DNA of 18,518 nt from JASLCR01 sp964384345. Its GTDB lineage: Bacteria; Patescibacteriota; Saccharimonadia; Saccharimonadales; Saccharimonadaceae. The notes below the pieces were generated by a model that was given only the letters and a program-made list of their open reading frames with translations, was not told the DNA's origin and ran no database searches. The position numbers were made by a program, and so were the translations under genes. Shown in pieces: positions 8,594 to 16,225 of this stretch (position 1 is its first letter; the number at the start of each line of letters is the position of its first letter). Location of the stretch: assembly GCA_964384345.1 (NCBI GenBank), contig CAYLKD010000013.1, positions 1 through 18,518 of the forward strand. Reading direction: 5' to 3'.

Positions 8594-8602
8594 TGCTAAA
8601 AT
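8594..8602 (+). promoter_or_regulatory. Extended -10 promoter for manC, apparently leaderless
   Basis: TGCTAAAAT is an extended -10 (TG-n-TAAAAT) ending 7 nt before the manC ATG at 8610. Transcription would start at or within a base of the A of the ATG. No Shine-Dalgarno precedes the start, which fits. A second possible -10, TATAGT, lies at 8559-8564. Confidence 0.5.
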
Positions 8603-8609
8603 AACCAAC

Positions 8610-9650
8610 ATGATTACCGTTATTATAGCCGGAGGATCCGGCACAAGGCTTTGGCCACTATCAACACCAGAATACCCGAAACATCTTTTGAAACTTGTGG
8701 GTGAGCGAACGCTCTTGCAGCAAGCTTACGATCGAGCGAAACAGGTCGGAGATACGACGTATGTCGTCACCGAAGCTAGTCACTCTCAACACGTACGCGA
8801 ACAACTATCGGATCTACCAGACACCGCATTTCTTATCGAACCTGGCCGTCGAGGAACTGGCAATTGTATTGCATTTGCCCTCGATGCGATAGCGCGCTCA
8901 CATGATAAAAATGAGCCAATCGCTTTCGTGCACTCTGATCACCATGTCCGAGATACTGAGGGTTACGTACGCTCTATCCAAGCTGCGGGTCATGCCTCTT
9001 CGGTTTCGGGTAAAATTGTACTTATTGGCATAGAGCCAACATACCCATCGATCAGTTTTGGCTATATAGAGCGAGACAGCGCCATAGAAGGCGGAGCTTA
9101 CACAATTAGCTCATTTAAAGAAAAACCTGACCATGAAACTGCCCAACGATATCTCGAAGCTGGAAATTATCTTTGGAACTGCGGCTACTTCATTGGATCA
9201 GTAAATACTTTTCATGGTGAGATTGAGCGGGTGTCGCCAGAGTTGCACCATACAGTTCAGAAACTAGCCACCATCCCTGAAGTTATGAGTACTGATTATA
9301 ACGACGCATATCTTTCTCTCGAGGATCAGGTGATCGACTATGCACTGAGCGAAAAATCAGATAATTTAGCTGTTGTTCCTGCCACGTTTGACTGGATGGA
9401 CATCGGTTCATTTAAAGATCTTCACGATATAGTGCCACAAGACGAAACTGGCAATCATGTCGAAGGAGAGAATGTGTTTCCAATTGATGTTGAAAATGTC
9501 TATATTCGTAACGATGAAACAAAACCTGTTGCGGTAATTGGCTTGGATAACGTAATCGTCGTTAATACACCTAACGGCATACTCGTTTCACGTAAAGACA
9601 TCAGTCACCGCACGGGTGAAGTAGCAAAAAAGTTGCAGTCTAAATTATAA
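8610..9650 (+). CDS. manC: Mannose-1-phosphate guanylyltransferase
   Basis: The protein makes GDP-mannose from mannose 1-phosphate and GTP in the cytoplasm, the donor for mannose and derived sugars in surface glycans. The N-terminus has the nucleotidyltransferase signature AGGSGTRLWPLS (about 7-18) followed by YPKHLL with the catalytic-region lysine, both diagnostic of the ManC/AlgA family. Further family motifs are PGRRGTGNCIAFAL, SFGYIE, SFKEKPD, LWNCGYFIGS and WMDIGSFKDL. The length (346 aa) matches the monofunctional form and there is no fused phosphomannose isomerase. The ATG at 8610 is the first in frame and appears leaderless. It is divergent from the surface operon and 69 nt ahead of aclB. 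A phosphomannomutase and isomerase would be needed and are not in this window. Confidence 0.95.
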   Translation: MITVIIAGGSGTRLWPLSTPEYPKHLLKLVGERTLLQQAYDRAKQVGDTTYVVTEASHSQHVREQLSDLPDTAFLIEPGRRGTGNCIAFALDAIARSHDKNEPIAFVHSDHHVRDTEGYVRSIQAAGHASSVSGKIVLIGIEPTYPSISFGYIERDSAIEGGAYTISSFKEKPDHETAQRYLEAGNYLWNCGYFIGSVNTFHGEIERVSPELHHTVQKLATIPEVMSTDYNDAYLSLEDQVIDYALSEKSDNLAVVPATFDWMDIGSFKDLHDIVPQDETGNHVEGENVFPIDVENVYIRNDETKPVAVIGLDNVIVVNTPNGILVSRKDISHRTGEVAKKLQSKL

Positions 9651-9698
9651 TTCTTGATTTGCTACTAAACCATGGCGTAGTGGCCGTTAACCATAAGT

Positions 9699-9707
9699 TG
9701 GTATACA
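9699..9707 (+). promoter_or_regulatory. Possible extended -10 for aclBA
   Basis: TGGTATACA (TG-n-TATACA) lies 12 nt before the aclB ATG in the 69-nt gap after manC. AGGAAG (9710-9715) sits 4 nt before that ATG as a Shine-Dalgarno. A start from this -10 would fall inside the Shine-Dalgarno, so readthrough from manC is an alternative. No terminator is visible between manC and aclB. Confidence 0.35.
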
Positions 9708-9719
9708 CTAGGAAGAGTT

Positions 9720-10856
9720 ATGGCGAGGGTAAAGCTGACAGAATTTCGTGCAAAAAAACTGCTTGTAGAAAATTACAAGGGAGCAGCATTGGTGCTTGAT
9801 ACCCTCGATGCAGACATCTCATCCATGAAATCACGTGAGACATACGTCATAAAAGTTGATCAGGGTATCAAAAAACGAGGAAAACAAGGTCTCATTCGAC
9901 TCAATGTAACGAAAAACAGTGCCGCCAAGGCTGTACGTGAAATAGCAGCGAGGGGTGACTATAGCCGTTTTATTGCTGAACCAATGTTTGCTCACGAGGA
10001 TGTGGAGGAGCACTATTTGTGCATAGAAAGAGTAAGAAATGGGTACAAATTTCTTTACTCCCCTGTCGGTGGGGTATCGGTTGAAGAACATGCGGAAGCA
10101 ATACAGCAATTTACAACTGTCAATGAAACACCACTACCTACTGCGTTTTTATCGAACGTACTCAAGGTGATGGACAGTGAGCATATAAGTTTTCTAGAAA
10201 TTAACCCGCTTGTGGTTCGTGATGATACCTGTACAATACTCGATGCTGCAGTACTAGTCGACAGCGCAGGGGACTGGCAGGCTTCGTGGGATGAAAATGA
10301 TATTGTCGATACTCGTCGAAAAACAACACACGAAACAGCGATTGCAGAACTCAATAGTGGCTCACCGGCTTCATTTTCATTTCGTGTCCTTAATCAAGAT
10401 GGTGCTATTTGGCTGCTCCTTAGCGGCGGTGGGGCAAGTATAACTATTGCTGATGAAGCAGCTAACCGCGGAAAAGCTCATCTTATCGGTAACTATGGGG
10501 AATATAGTGGTGGACCAACCCGAGAAGAGACGCAGCTGTATACTGAAGCTGTTATAGAGCAAATGCTCAAATCAACAGCAAAGAAAAAAGCAATCGTACT
10601 TGCGGGTGGTGTCGCAAACTTCACTGACGTAAAGAAAACGTTCACAGGTATTATAGATGCATTCACAAAACACATCGATGTACTCAAGAAGAAGGATATT
10701 AAAGTGTATGTGCGTCGAGGTGGGCCAAACGAAAAAGAAGGTTTGCTATTGATGTCAGAGTTTCTTACTCGCCATGGTATATTTGGGAGCGTACATGGGT
10801 CTGACACCGTACTGACAACAGTAGTTGATGAAGCGTTAGAGTTTGTTCATGCGTAA
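9720..10856 (+). CDS. aclB: ATP-citrate lyase, ATP-grasp/citrate-binding subunit
   Basis: This matches the N-terminal third of animal ACLY and the small subunit (AclB) of two-subunit enzymes such as that of Chlorobium, in length (378 aa) and motifs. Residues 1 to about 200 form the ATP-grasp part: VIKVDQGIKKRGKQG (43-57), EINPLVV (160-166, Mg-ligand region) and LDAA. Residues about 215-378 are the citrate-binding domain, which separates it from succinyl-CoA synthetase beta: GGGAS (236-240), NYGEYSG (258-264), GGVANFTD (296-303) and VRRGGPN (331-337). The holoenzyme converts citrate, CoA and ATP to acetyl-CoA, oxaloacetate, ADP and phosphate. Compared with ACLY it is shorter in the ATP-grasp loops. 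The ATG follows AGGAAG. Its end overlaps aclA by 8 nt, fitting 1:1 production. Confidence 0.93.
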   Translation: MARVKLTEFRAKKLLVENYKGAALVLDTLDADISSMKSRETYVIKVDQGIKKRGKQGLIRLNVTKNSAAKAVREIAARGDYSRFIAEPMFAHEDVEEHYLCIERVRNGYKFLYSPVGGVSVEEHAEAIQQFTTVNETPLPTAFLSNVLKVMDSEHISFLEINPLVVRDDTCTILDAAVLVDSAGDWQASWDENDIVDTRRKTTHETAIAELNSGSPASFSFRVLNQDGAIWLLLSGGGASITIADEAANRGKAHLIGNYGEYSGGPTREETQLYTEAVIEQMLKSTAKKKAIVLAGGVANFTDVKKTFTGIIDAFTKHIDVLKKKDIKVYVRRGGPNEKEGLLLMSEFLTRHGIFGSVHGSDTVLTTVVDEALEFVHA

Positions 10857-12618
10857 CATTGCAAGCATCCGCGAAAACCCAGGATCAATACTAGCGGTTG
10901 GAGCATATCGACCGGGGTATCAGGCCATATTAGACTTTGACATGCTATGCGGACGCGAATCTCCTTCAATCGTTGGAATCGTAGGAAGCAACAAAAGATT
11001 TGAGAAATATTCTTGGGGAAACGGCGAGATTCTCATACCGTGCTACCAAACGATTGATGACGCGAAACAAGTAATCGATCACGTCGATTGGTTACTAAAT
11101 ATTACCAGCGCACGTCGAGCCTATCAGATAACCTGTGATTTTTTTGAAACATTTCCAGAAGCTACAGGGGCACATATTTTTGCTGAGGATATTCCAGAGG
11201 TTCAGGCAATTAGTTTACATGAAAAATATGTCAAAGCCGGCAAGACTATTATCGGTCCCGCTGGAGTCGGTTTGATCGTACCTGGTGCTTTGAAACTGGG
11301 CGTCGTCGGTGGAGTAGACTGGCGCCAGCTTCAGTCAAACCATTTGGAACAAACAGGATCGGTTGCAGTTTTGTCCGCTAGTGGCGGTATGATAAATGAG
11401 CTTATTACCATGGTAGCTTCCAGTCAGCATCTTGTGAGTTTTGCACTATGTTTTGGTGGAGACCGTTTTCCTGCTACAACTCCAAAAGATGCATTTCTAG
11501 CAGCTGAAGCTGATCCGGCGACGCGTTCGATTGTGTATTACGGCGAACTCGGAGGAACTGATGAGTATGAGGTCGCCTCGCTGATTAAAGAAAAAAAGCT
11601 CACAAAGCCTATCGTTGCCTATATTTCTGGCATTATTGGCGAACAATTTGATGCTCCTGTTCAATTTGGTCACGCGAAAGCATTGGCACACTCAGAGGAC
11701 GAGACAGCATCAGCTAAGAGAGCTGCGTTAAAATCACATAATGTTACCGTTGCAGAATCCATTGCTGAGTTGACTGAGCTCGTTGCACGGCTGCCAAAAG
11801 ATACTATCCTAGACAGGTCAGAGGATTTTTCGCGTCGATCCGCAAGCTTGTTTACGGCAACGATAAGTTCCGAGACCGCAGACGGCTACAAGTTTGTCGG
11901 TAAAACCCTGCAAGAATGGTCGCTCGAAAATGATATCGCATCGCAGATTACAGCTGCGTTGCTCGGGCGTGCACCAAAATCAGAGCAGACAGTTAACCTT
12001 GTTCGAACGATATTTCTCCTAACAATTGATCATGGTCCTCAAGTCTCAGGTGCACTCAATACTATGGTTACCGCCCGTGCCGGCAAAGGAGTGGTAGACT
12101 CGCTTGCTGCAGGATTACTGACAATTGGGCCACGCTTTGGTGGAGCGGTGTCCGATGCTGCCAAAGAATGGTTTGATGGCGTAAATCAGGGGCTATCAGC
12201 TGCATCATTAGTTGAAAAACGTGCCAAATCAAAACAATTTATTGGTGGAATCGGGCATAAAAAATATCGAATTGATCTTCCTGATCCGAGAACGCAGATT
12301 CTTGCGCTCCATGCCGACAAACTCGCATTGCATCCATATTTTGATTTTGCGAAAGCAGTTGAAGCTATTACGACGCAAAAAAAAGGTAATTTGATACTGA
12401 ATGTCGATGGTCATATTGCTGCTCTAATGCTCGATGTACTCAGTCAAAAAGAAAAAATAGACACATTAGAGCTCGATAGGATGATCAAATCTGATTTCTT
12501 CAACGCGCTTTTTGTTATTCCGCGCAGCGTCGGATTTATTGCACATTATTTAGACCAAAAGCGACTTGATGAAGGTCTTTTTCGCTTGCCGGACGACGAT
12601 GTATTTTTAGTCGGATAA
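10849..12618 (+). CDS. aclA: ATP-citrate lyase, CoA-ligase/citrate-synthase-homology subunit
   Basis: I start this at ATG 10849 (589 aa). A TTG at 10843 would add two residues, and either start overlaps aclB. Residues 1 to about 320 match the succinyl-CoA-synthetase-alpha-like part of ACLY: AILDFDMLCGRESPS, IIGPAGVGLIVPG, SASGGMINEL, GGDRFP, GELGGTDEYE, and VQFGHAKA with the phosphohistidine His (275). A linker leads to a citrate synthase homology domain (about 350-589): TIDHGPQVSGALNT (His 395), GIGHKKY (His 470), LILNVDG (Asp 520) and RSVGFIAHYLDQKR. All residues expected for phosphoryl transfer and citryl-CoA cleavage are present. The position after the second His is K where human ACLY has R. 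It cannot be plain succinyl-CoA synthetase or plain citrate synthase, because both modules are fused. It ends convergent with galE, overlapping 12 nt. Confidence 0.95.
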   Translation: MRNIASIRENPGSILAVGAYRPGYQAILDFDMLCGRESPSIVGIVGSNKRFEKYSWGNGEILIPCYQTIDDAKQVIDHVDWLLNITSARRAYQITCDFFETFPEATGAHIFAEDIPEVQAISLHEKYVKAGKTIIGPAGVGLIVPGALKLGVVGGVDWRQLQSNHLEQTGSVAVLSASGGMINELITMVASSQHLVSFALCFGGDRFPATTPKDAFLAAEADPATRSIVYYGELGGTDEYEVASLIKEKKLTKPIVAYISGIIGEQFDAPVQFGHAKALAHSEDETASAKRAALKSHNVTVAESIAELTELVARLPKDTILDRSEDFSRRSASLFTATISSETADGYKFVGKTLQEWSLENDIASQITAALLGRAPKSEQTVNLVRTIFLLTIDHGPQVSGALNTMVTARAGKGVVDSLAAGLLTIGPRFGGAVSDAAKEWFDGVNQGLSAASLVEKRAKSKQFIGGIGHKKYRIDLPDPRTQILALHADKLALHPYFDFAKAVEAITTQKKGNLILNVDGHIAALMLDVLSQKEKIDTLELDRMIKSDFFNALFVIPRSVGFIAHYLDQKRLDEGLFRLPDDDVFLVG

Positions 12619-13578
12619 AGTATCTTTATTCTTATAAAATTCCCACGCATCTTTGACGATGTCATCGAGGGCTGGAACCTGCGGTTGCCAGCCTAGTTCA
12701 TCAAAAGCTTTTTTGCTTGATGCAATGAGCCGAGCTGGATCACCACTGCGTCGTGGGGCGTCGATGACTGGCACAGTGAGGCCAGAAACGCGTTCGACGG
12801 CGTCAATGACTTGGCGGTTTGTAAAACCATTGCCATTGCCAAGATTATATATTGAGTGCACGCCTGGGGTGAGCTTGTCGAGTGCAAGGAGCATCGCTCG
12901 AGCGAGGTCTGCGACGTGGATATAGTCACGGACATTCGTGCCGTCAGGCGTGTCATAATCGATCCCAAACAGCGACAATGCATCTCGCTTGCCATCGGCC
13001 GCCGCGATCGCTAGGGGAATCAAGTGTGACTCAGATTTGTGCAGTTCTCCAGCATCGTTGTAGGCACCGGCAACATTAAAGAAACGCACACTAGTAGCCG
13101 CTAAGTCGTGCGCCCACGCTTCGCTGGTCAGCGCCATATCGATAGTGAGCTTTGTCATGCCGTAGGTGTTTGTTGGCTGTGTCCGGGCATCTTCGGTGAT
13201 CGGTAGCTCGTCTGGGTTACCATATACGGCTGCGGTTGAAGCAAAAATAACTTTCTTGATCTCAAGTGTGCGCATGGCACTGAGCATCGCGAGGCTTTGT
13301 TCGACATTGTTGTGCCAATATAGTTCCGGCTTCGTCATCGATTCGGCAACACTAATTAGTCCCGCGAGATGAATAACCGCATCAAACTTATCGTCTCGTG
13401 ATACAAGCTTGCCGAAGTCGCCGATCGAGCCTTTGATGCAGCGAACTCCTGTTGGCACAGCAAATCGCTCGCTACTACTAAAGTTGTCGAGAACACTGAC
13501 AGTATGGCCAGCTTCGAGGAAAATCCGTGTCGTCACGCTTCCGATATAGCCTGCGCCACCTGTGATGAGAATGTTCAT
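12607..13578 (-). CDS. galE: UDP-glucose 4-epimerase
   Basis: The 323-residue extended short-chain dehydrogenase has the NAD-binding GGAGYIGS (7-14), VLDNFSSS, HLAGLISVAES, the catalytic ASTAAVYG (Ser/Thr near 114-115) and Y-x3-K (Tyr 139, Lys 143). Also present are RFFNVAGA, NVRDYIHVADLA and the closing GxGxGFTN region. These are GalE signatures. The enzyme interconverts UDP-glucose and UDP-galactose, or possibly the N-acetyl forms, for glycan synthesis in the cytoplasm. It is 11 nt downstream of the GT4 gene and is last in the sugar-transferase operon. AGGA lies about 10 nt before the ATG. Substrate choice (UDP-Glc or UDP-GlcNAc) cannot be settled by reading. Confidence 0.93.
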   Translation of the reverse strand: MNILITGGAGYIGSVTTRIFLEAGHTVSVLDNFSSSERFAVPTGVRCIKGSIGDFGKLVSRDDKFDAVIHLAGLISVAESMTKPELYWHNNVEQSLAMLSAMRTLEIKKVIFASTAAVYGNPDELPITEDARTQPTNTYGMTKLTIDMALTSEAWAHDLAATSVRFFNVAGAYNDAGELHKSESHLIPLAIAAADGKRDALSLFGIDYDTPDGTNVRDYIHVADLARAMLLALDKLTPGVHSIYNLGNGNGFTNRQVIDAVERVSGLTVPVIDAPRRSGDPARLIASSKKAFDELGWQPQVPALDDIVKDAWEFYKNKDTLSD

Positions 13579-13589
13579 AATTTTGATTC

Positions 13590-14720
13590 CTACGATGTTT
13601 TAATATTTGTTTGGACGATACGGCGCATTTTGGAAATAAACAGCGACTTTTCAAACCGTTTTGATTTGCGGCGTAAGTTTGCTTGCATAAAGTCGATGGT
13701 TTGGGCTTGCTTCAATGCGTTAATGAGCGAATCAACCGACTGTTTCGCAAACAATATGCCACTTTCTCCGTCTTGCACGATATCGAGTGCGCCACCTTTG
13801 CCGTACGTAATGACGGGAGCACCTGCAGCAAGAGCCTCGACTTGAACGATACCAAAATCTTCTTCGCCCGCATAAATCCAGCCTTTAGCACTGTTGAGTG
13901 CTTTTTCAAGATTTTTATCTGAAGCATCACCAAACCTATCAGTGAAAAACTCGATAGTTGGTCCTGCTTGAGCAACGAGAGCACTGTGCTGTGAGCCATT
14001 TCCATAAACTTTGAGAGGAATATTGAGTTTTGTACAGGCTGTGACCACCAGATCATAACGCTTGTAGGGTACTTGCCTGCCAGACGTGACGTAATAGTCT
14101 GCACGTTTGCGACTTGGGGTAAAACGGTCAATATCAACTGGGGGATGAATCACTGTGGCGCTGCGCTTATAGTATTTTTTGATTCGTGCCCGCACTGCTT
14201 CTGAGTTTGCGACGAAGATATCGACACTTTGAGCCGCCTCGTAATCGGCTTTTTTGAGAGCGGGTACAAAAAAAGGCATAGCAAGACGAACCAGCCAATT
14301 GAGTTTCCCAAATCCAGGATCTTTTTTGTACTCGTCGTAATGACTCCAGTAATAACGAATTGGTGTATGACAGTAACAGATATGAACCTGGTCTGGACGT
14401 GATTTTCGAACTTGTTTGCTCTCGGCGCTGGAACTACTGATGATGATGTCAAAATCAGATAAATCTAAATTCTGGAACGCCCGCACGCGCAGCATTGGGA
14501 AAAACTTGTGCATCTTCTTGAGCGGACCAGGTAGATCTTGCAGGTAAGTTGTACGTACATCAAGTTTTTTAAATGCCGGCATTTTTTCGGGATCGTATTG
14601 ACTGGTATAAATCGGCGCGCCGGGGAAAGCCTCGGCGAGTGCCAAGACAACGTTTTCCGCACCACCCATATTTGTTAACCAATCATGGACAATTGCTACT
14701 TTTGGGACTCTTTGGGCCAT
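13590..14720 (-). CDS. Glycosyltransferase family 4 (WbaZ-like)
   Basis: This 376-residue GT-B enzyme opens with IVHDWLTNMGGAENVV (about 10-25), followed by PIYTSQYD, ISSSSAESKQVRK and CYCHTPIRYYW, a set typical of WbaZ-like transferases, several of which are mannosyltransferases. The C-terminal domain has VTSGRQVPYKRYDLVV and the E-x7-E motif in EDFGIVQVEALAAGAPV (about 287-303). It probably adds the second or a later sugar to the lipid-linked sugar made by the enzyme encoded just upstream, since the two genes are 1 nt apart. There is no good Shine-Dalgarno, so initiation may depend on translation of the preceding gene. GDP-mannose from ManC is a plausible donor but that is inference. Confidence 0.92.
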   Translation of the reverse strand: MAQRVPKVAIVHDWLTNMGGAENVVLALAEAFPGAPIYTSQYDPEKMPAFKKLDVRTTYLQDLPGPLKKMHKFFPMLRVRAFQNLDLSDFDIIISSSSAESKQVRKSRPDQVHICYCHTPIRYYWSHYDEYKKDPGFGKLNWLVRLAMPFFVPALKKADYEAAQSVDIFVANSEAVRARIKKYYKRSATVIHPPVDIDRFTPSRKRADYYVTSGRQVPYKRYDLVVTACTKLNIPLKVYGNGSQHSALVAQAGPTIEFFTDRFGDASDKNLEKALNSAKGWIYAGEEDFGIVQVEALAAGAPVITYGKGGALDIVQDGESGILFAKQSVDSLINALKQAQTIDFMQANLRRKSKRFEKSLFISKMRRIVQTNIKTS

Positions 14721-14721
14721 T

Positions 14722-16167
14722 TTAGCTTGCGCCCCGACGACGTAGAACCACTAAGATTGTCTTAAATAGGATCTTTATATCGAGCCAAAATGTCCAGTTT
14801 TGCACGTAATAAAGCTCGAGTTGTATGCGCTGATCGGTGGCTAGGTCACTACGTCCAGACACTTGCCACAGGCCGGTGATACCTGACTTGACACTGAGTA
14901 GCAGTGCTCCGTGCGATTTAGTGAAGTTTGCATCGACCTCGTATTTTGGGATAGGACGAGGTCCAACAAGGCTCAAGTCGCCCTTAAGGACATTGAAGAG
15001 TTGCGGTAATTCATCGAGTGACGAACGACGCAGGAATTTACCAAATTTGGTGATACGCGGATCGTCTTTGATTTTCAGTGTTCGCTCGTATTCCTCAAGT
15101 AAATCCGGGCGGCCCATGCGCTTGAATACCTCTCTTTGGTCACCGCAATATTCCCAGATCATCGAGCGAAACTTATACATGCCAAATGGCTTTGAGTACT
15201 GCGTCAGACGCGTATGGCGAAAGAGAATAGGGCCGCGATCGAAAATCTGCTGGAGAATGATGATAATCAAGAATACTGGCGACAGGATGACAAGGAGAAT
15301 TGACGCAGCAATGATATCAAAGACACGTTTGACGACAGCTCCCCAACCGATAAGGGGCGTTTGACTGACATTGATGATCGGGTATCCAAGAAAGACATCG
15401 ACGGTGTTTTTGCCAGCATAAAACTCTGGTTCACCAGGTATAAAGCTGTAACTGATATGTCGAGTTTGTGCGGCAGCAAGTATACGTTGATTCCGAGATG
15501 CAGAATCATAGAGATCGGTCTGAATAATCGTCGTGATACGCAAATTGTCGATAGCTTTGATGGCTGCATCGATGGAGCTAAAGTGTTCTGCATTGATGCC
15601 TTTTGGCACAACTTTTGCGGGACCTGCGATAGCGACTATGCGAAATCCACTGCGCTTGGTATCAGCCAGGCTGACGGCGATATCGTGCGTGGCGTCACTA
15701 TCACCGACGATCAATACTCGACTGGTGCCGTAGCCTAAGCGGAATAACAGCTGACGTATAAAACGCAGTATTTCACGCTCGAGAATGACGAGAAGAAACG
15801 AGCCAACGAGCACATAGACGGTTACAAGACGCGCAGGGAAAATGCGGGTATTAGCGACATATTCCCAGCCGATCACCAGTAAGACACCAATAAATGAGGC
15901 AACTGCAATCTTTGACCATTCGACGAGACGTCGGTTGTAAACAAGCGCACTATACAAACCGAGGATGGCCATTACGAGAATCCAGATAGGAATAATCGAT
16001 AGTGTCGCAAGAAGATAATTACTATCATCTCGCATACCGAGTAGATTTCTATCGTCAAATTTAACGCGCAGTACGTAGGCAATGCCAAAAGAGGCAATCA
16101 ACGTTAAAAAGTCGGTGACGAGAAGGATCAAGCTGTAGCGAGTGGTATTTTTGCTTAGCATGTACAT
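14722..16167 (-). CDS. Undecaprenyl-phosphate sugar-1-phosphate transferase (WcaJ/RfbP type)
   Basis: This 481-residue polyprenyl-phosphate hexose-1-phosphate transferase starts glycan assembly by moving a sugar phosphate from a UDP-sugar to undecaprenyl phosphate at the inner membrane face. Four N-terminal helices (about 11-34, 50-75, 84-102, 113-131) are followed by a Rossmann-like domain (VLIVGDSDATHDIA near 151) and a re-entrant or fifth helix (280-307). The C-terminal bacterial sugar transferase domain has RHTRL, MYKFRSM, DDPRITKFGKFLRRSSLDE, LPQLFNVLKGDLSLVGPRP and GITGLWQVSGRS, including the catalytic Asp-Glu pair of the family. The length is standard. The ATG at 16167 follows a -10 box by 5 nt, so the mRNA looks leaderless. 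A second ATG at 16161 is possible. It leads the operon with the GT4 gene and galE. Confidence 0.95.
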   Translation of the reverse strand: MYMLSKNTTRYSLILLVTDFLTLIASFGIAYVLRVKFDDRNLLGMRDDSNYLLATLSIIPIWILVMAILGLYSALVYNRRLVEWSKIAVASFIGVLLVIGWEYVANTRIFPARLVTVYVLVGSFLLVILEREILRFIRQLLFRLGYGTSRVLIVGDSDATHDIAVSLADTKRSGFRIVAIAGPAKVVPKGINAEHFSSIDAAIKAIDNLRITTIIQTDLYDSASRNQRILAAAQTRHISYSFIPGEPEFYAGKNTVDVFLGYPIINVSQTPLIGWGAVVKRVFDIIAASILLVILSPVFLIIIILQQIFDRGPILFRHTRLTQYSKPFGMYKFRSMIWEYCGDQREVFKRMGRPDLLEEYERTLKIKDDPRITKFGKFLRRSSLDELPQLFNVLKGDLSLVGPRPIPKYEVDANFTKSHGALLLSVKSGITGLWQVSGRSDLATDQRIQLELYYVQNWTFWLDIKILFKTILVVLRRRGAS

Positions 16168-16172
16168 CTGTC

Positions 16173-16181
16173 AGTATAGCA
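16173..16181 (-). promoter_or_regulatory. Extended -10 promoter of the sugar-transferase operon, leaderless
   Basis: On the minus strand TGCTATACT is a near-consensus extended -10. Only five bases (GACAG) separate it from the ATG at 16167, so the predicted start coincides with the start codon. No ribosome binding site is available. Confidence 0.6.
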
Positions 16182-16213
16182 TTTTCGTTGCGTATGCACG
16201 CCACTGATTGTTG

Positions 16214-16219
16214 TATAGT
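16214..16219 (+). promoter_or_regulatory. -10 box of the LexA-like gene, leaderless
   Basis: TATAGT ends 6 nt before the ATG at 16226, so transcription would begin at the A of that codon. A possible TTGCGT -35 at 16188-16193 is 20 nt away, which is long. The box lies in a 13-base string, ATTGTTGTATAGT, that also occurs upstream of manC. Confidence 0.5.
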
Positions 16220-16225
16220 AAGTCT

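Noticed and set aside
9720..12618. Succinyl-CoA synthetase (sucCD) instead of ATP-citrate lyase
   Set aside because: The citrate-binding domain in the first protein and the fused citrate synthase homology domain in the second are absent from succinyl-CoA synthetase.
13504..13845. 113-codon + strand ORF across the galE and GT4 genes
   Set aside because: It crosses the junction of two well-supported minus-strand genes and shows no domain or translation signal.
14837..15364. 175-codon + strand ORF inside the sugar-transferase gene
   Set aside because: It is antisense to a clearly recognised enzyme, has a composition with many R, S and P residues, and has no motif or promoter. It is a shadow of the GC-richer coding strand.
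16208..16225. TTG start at 16208 for the LexA-like gene
   Set aside because: It lies upstream of and within the -10 box, so it would not be on the transcript. ATG 16226 matches the LexA N-terminus.
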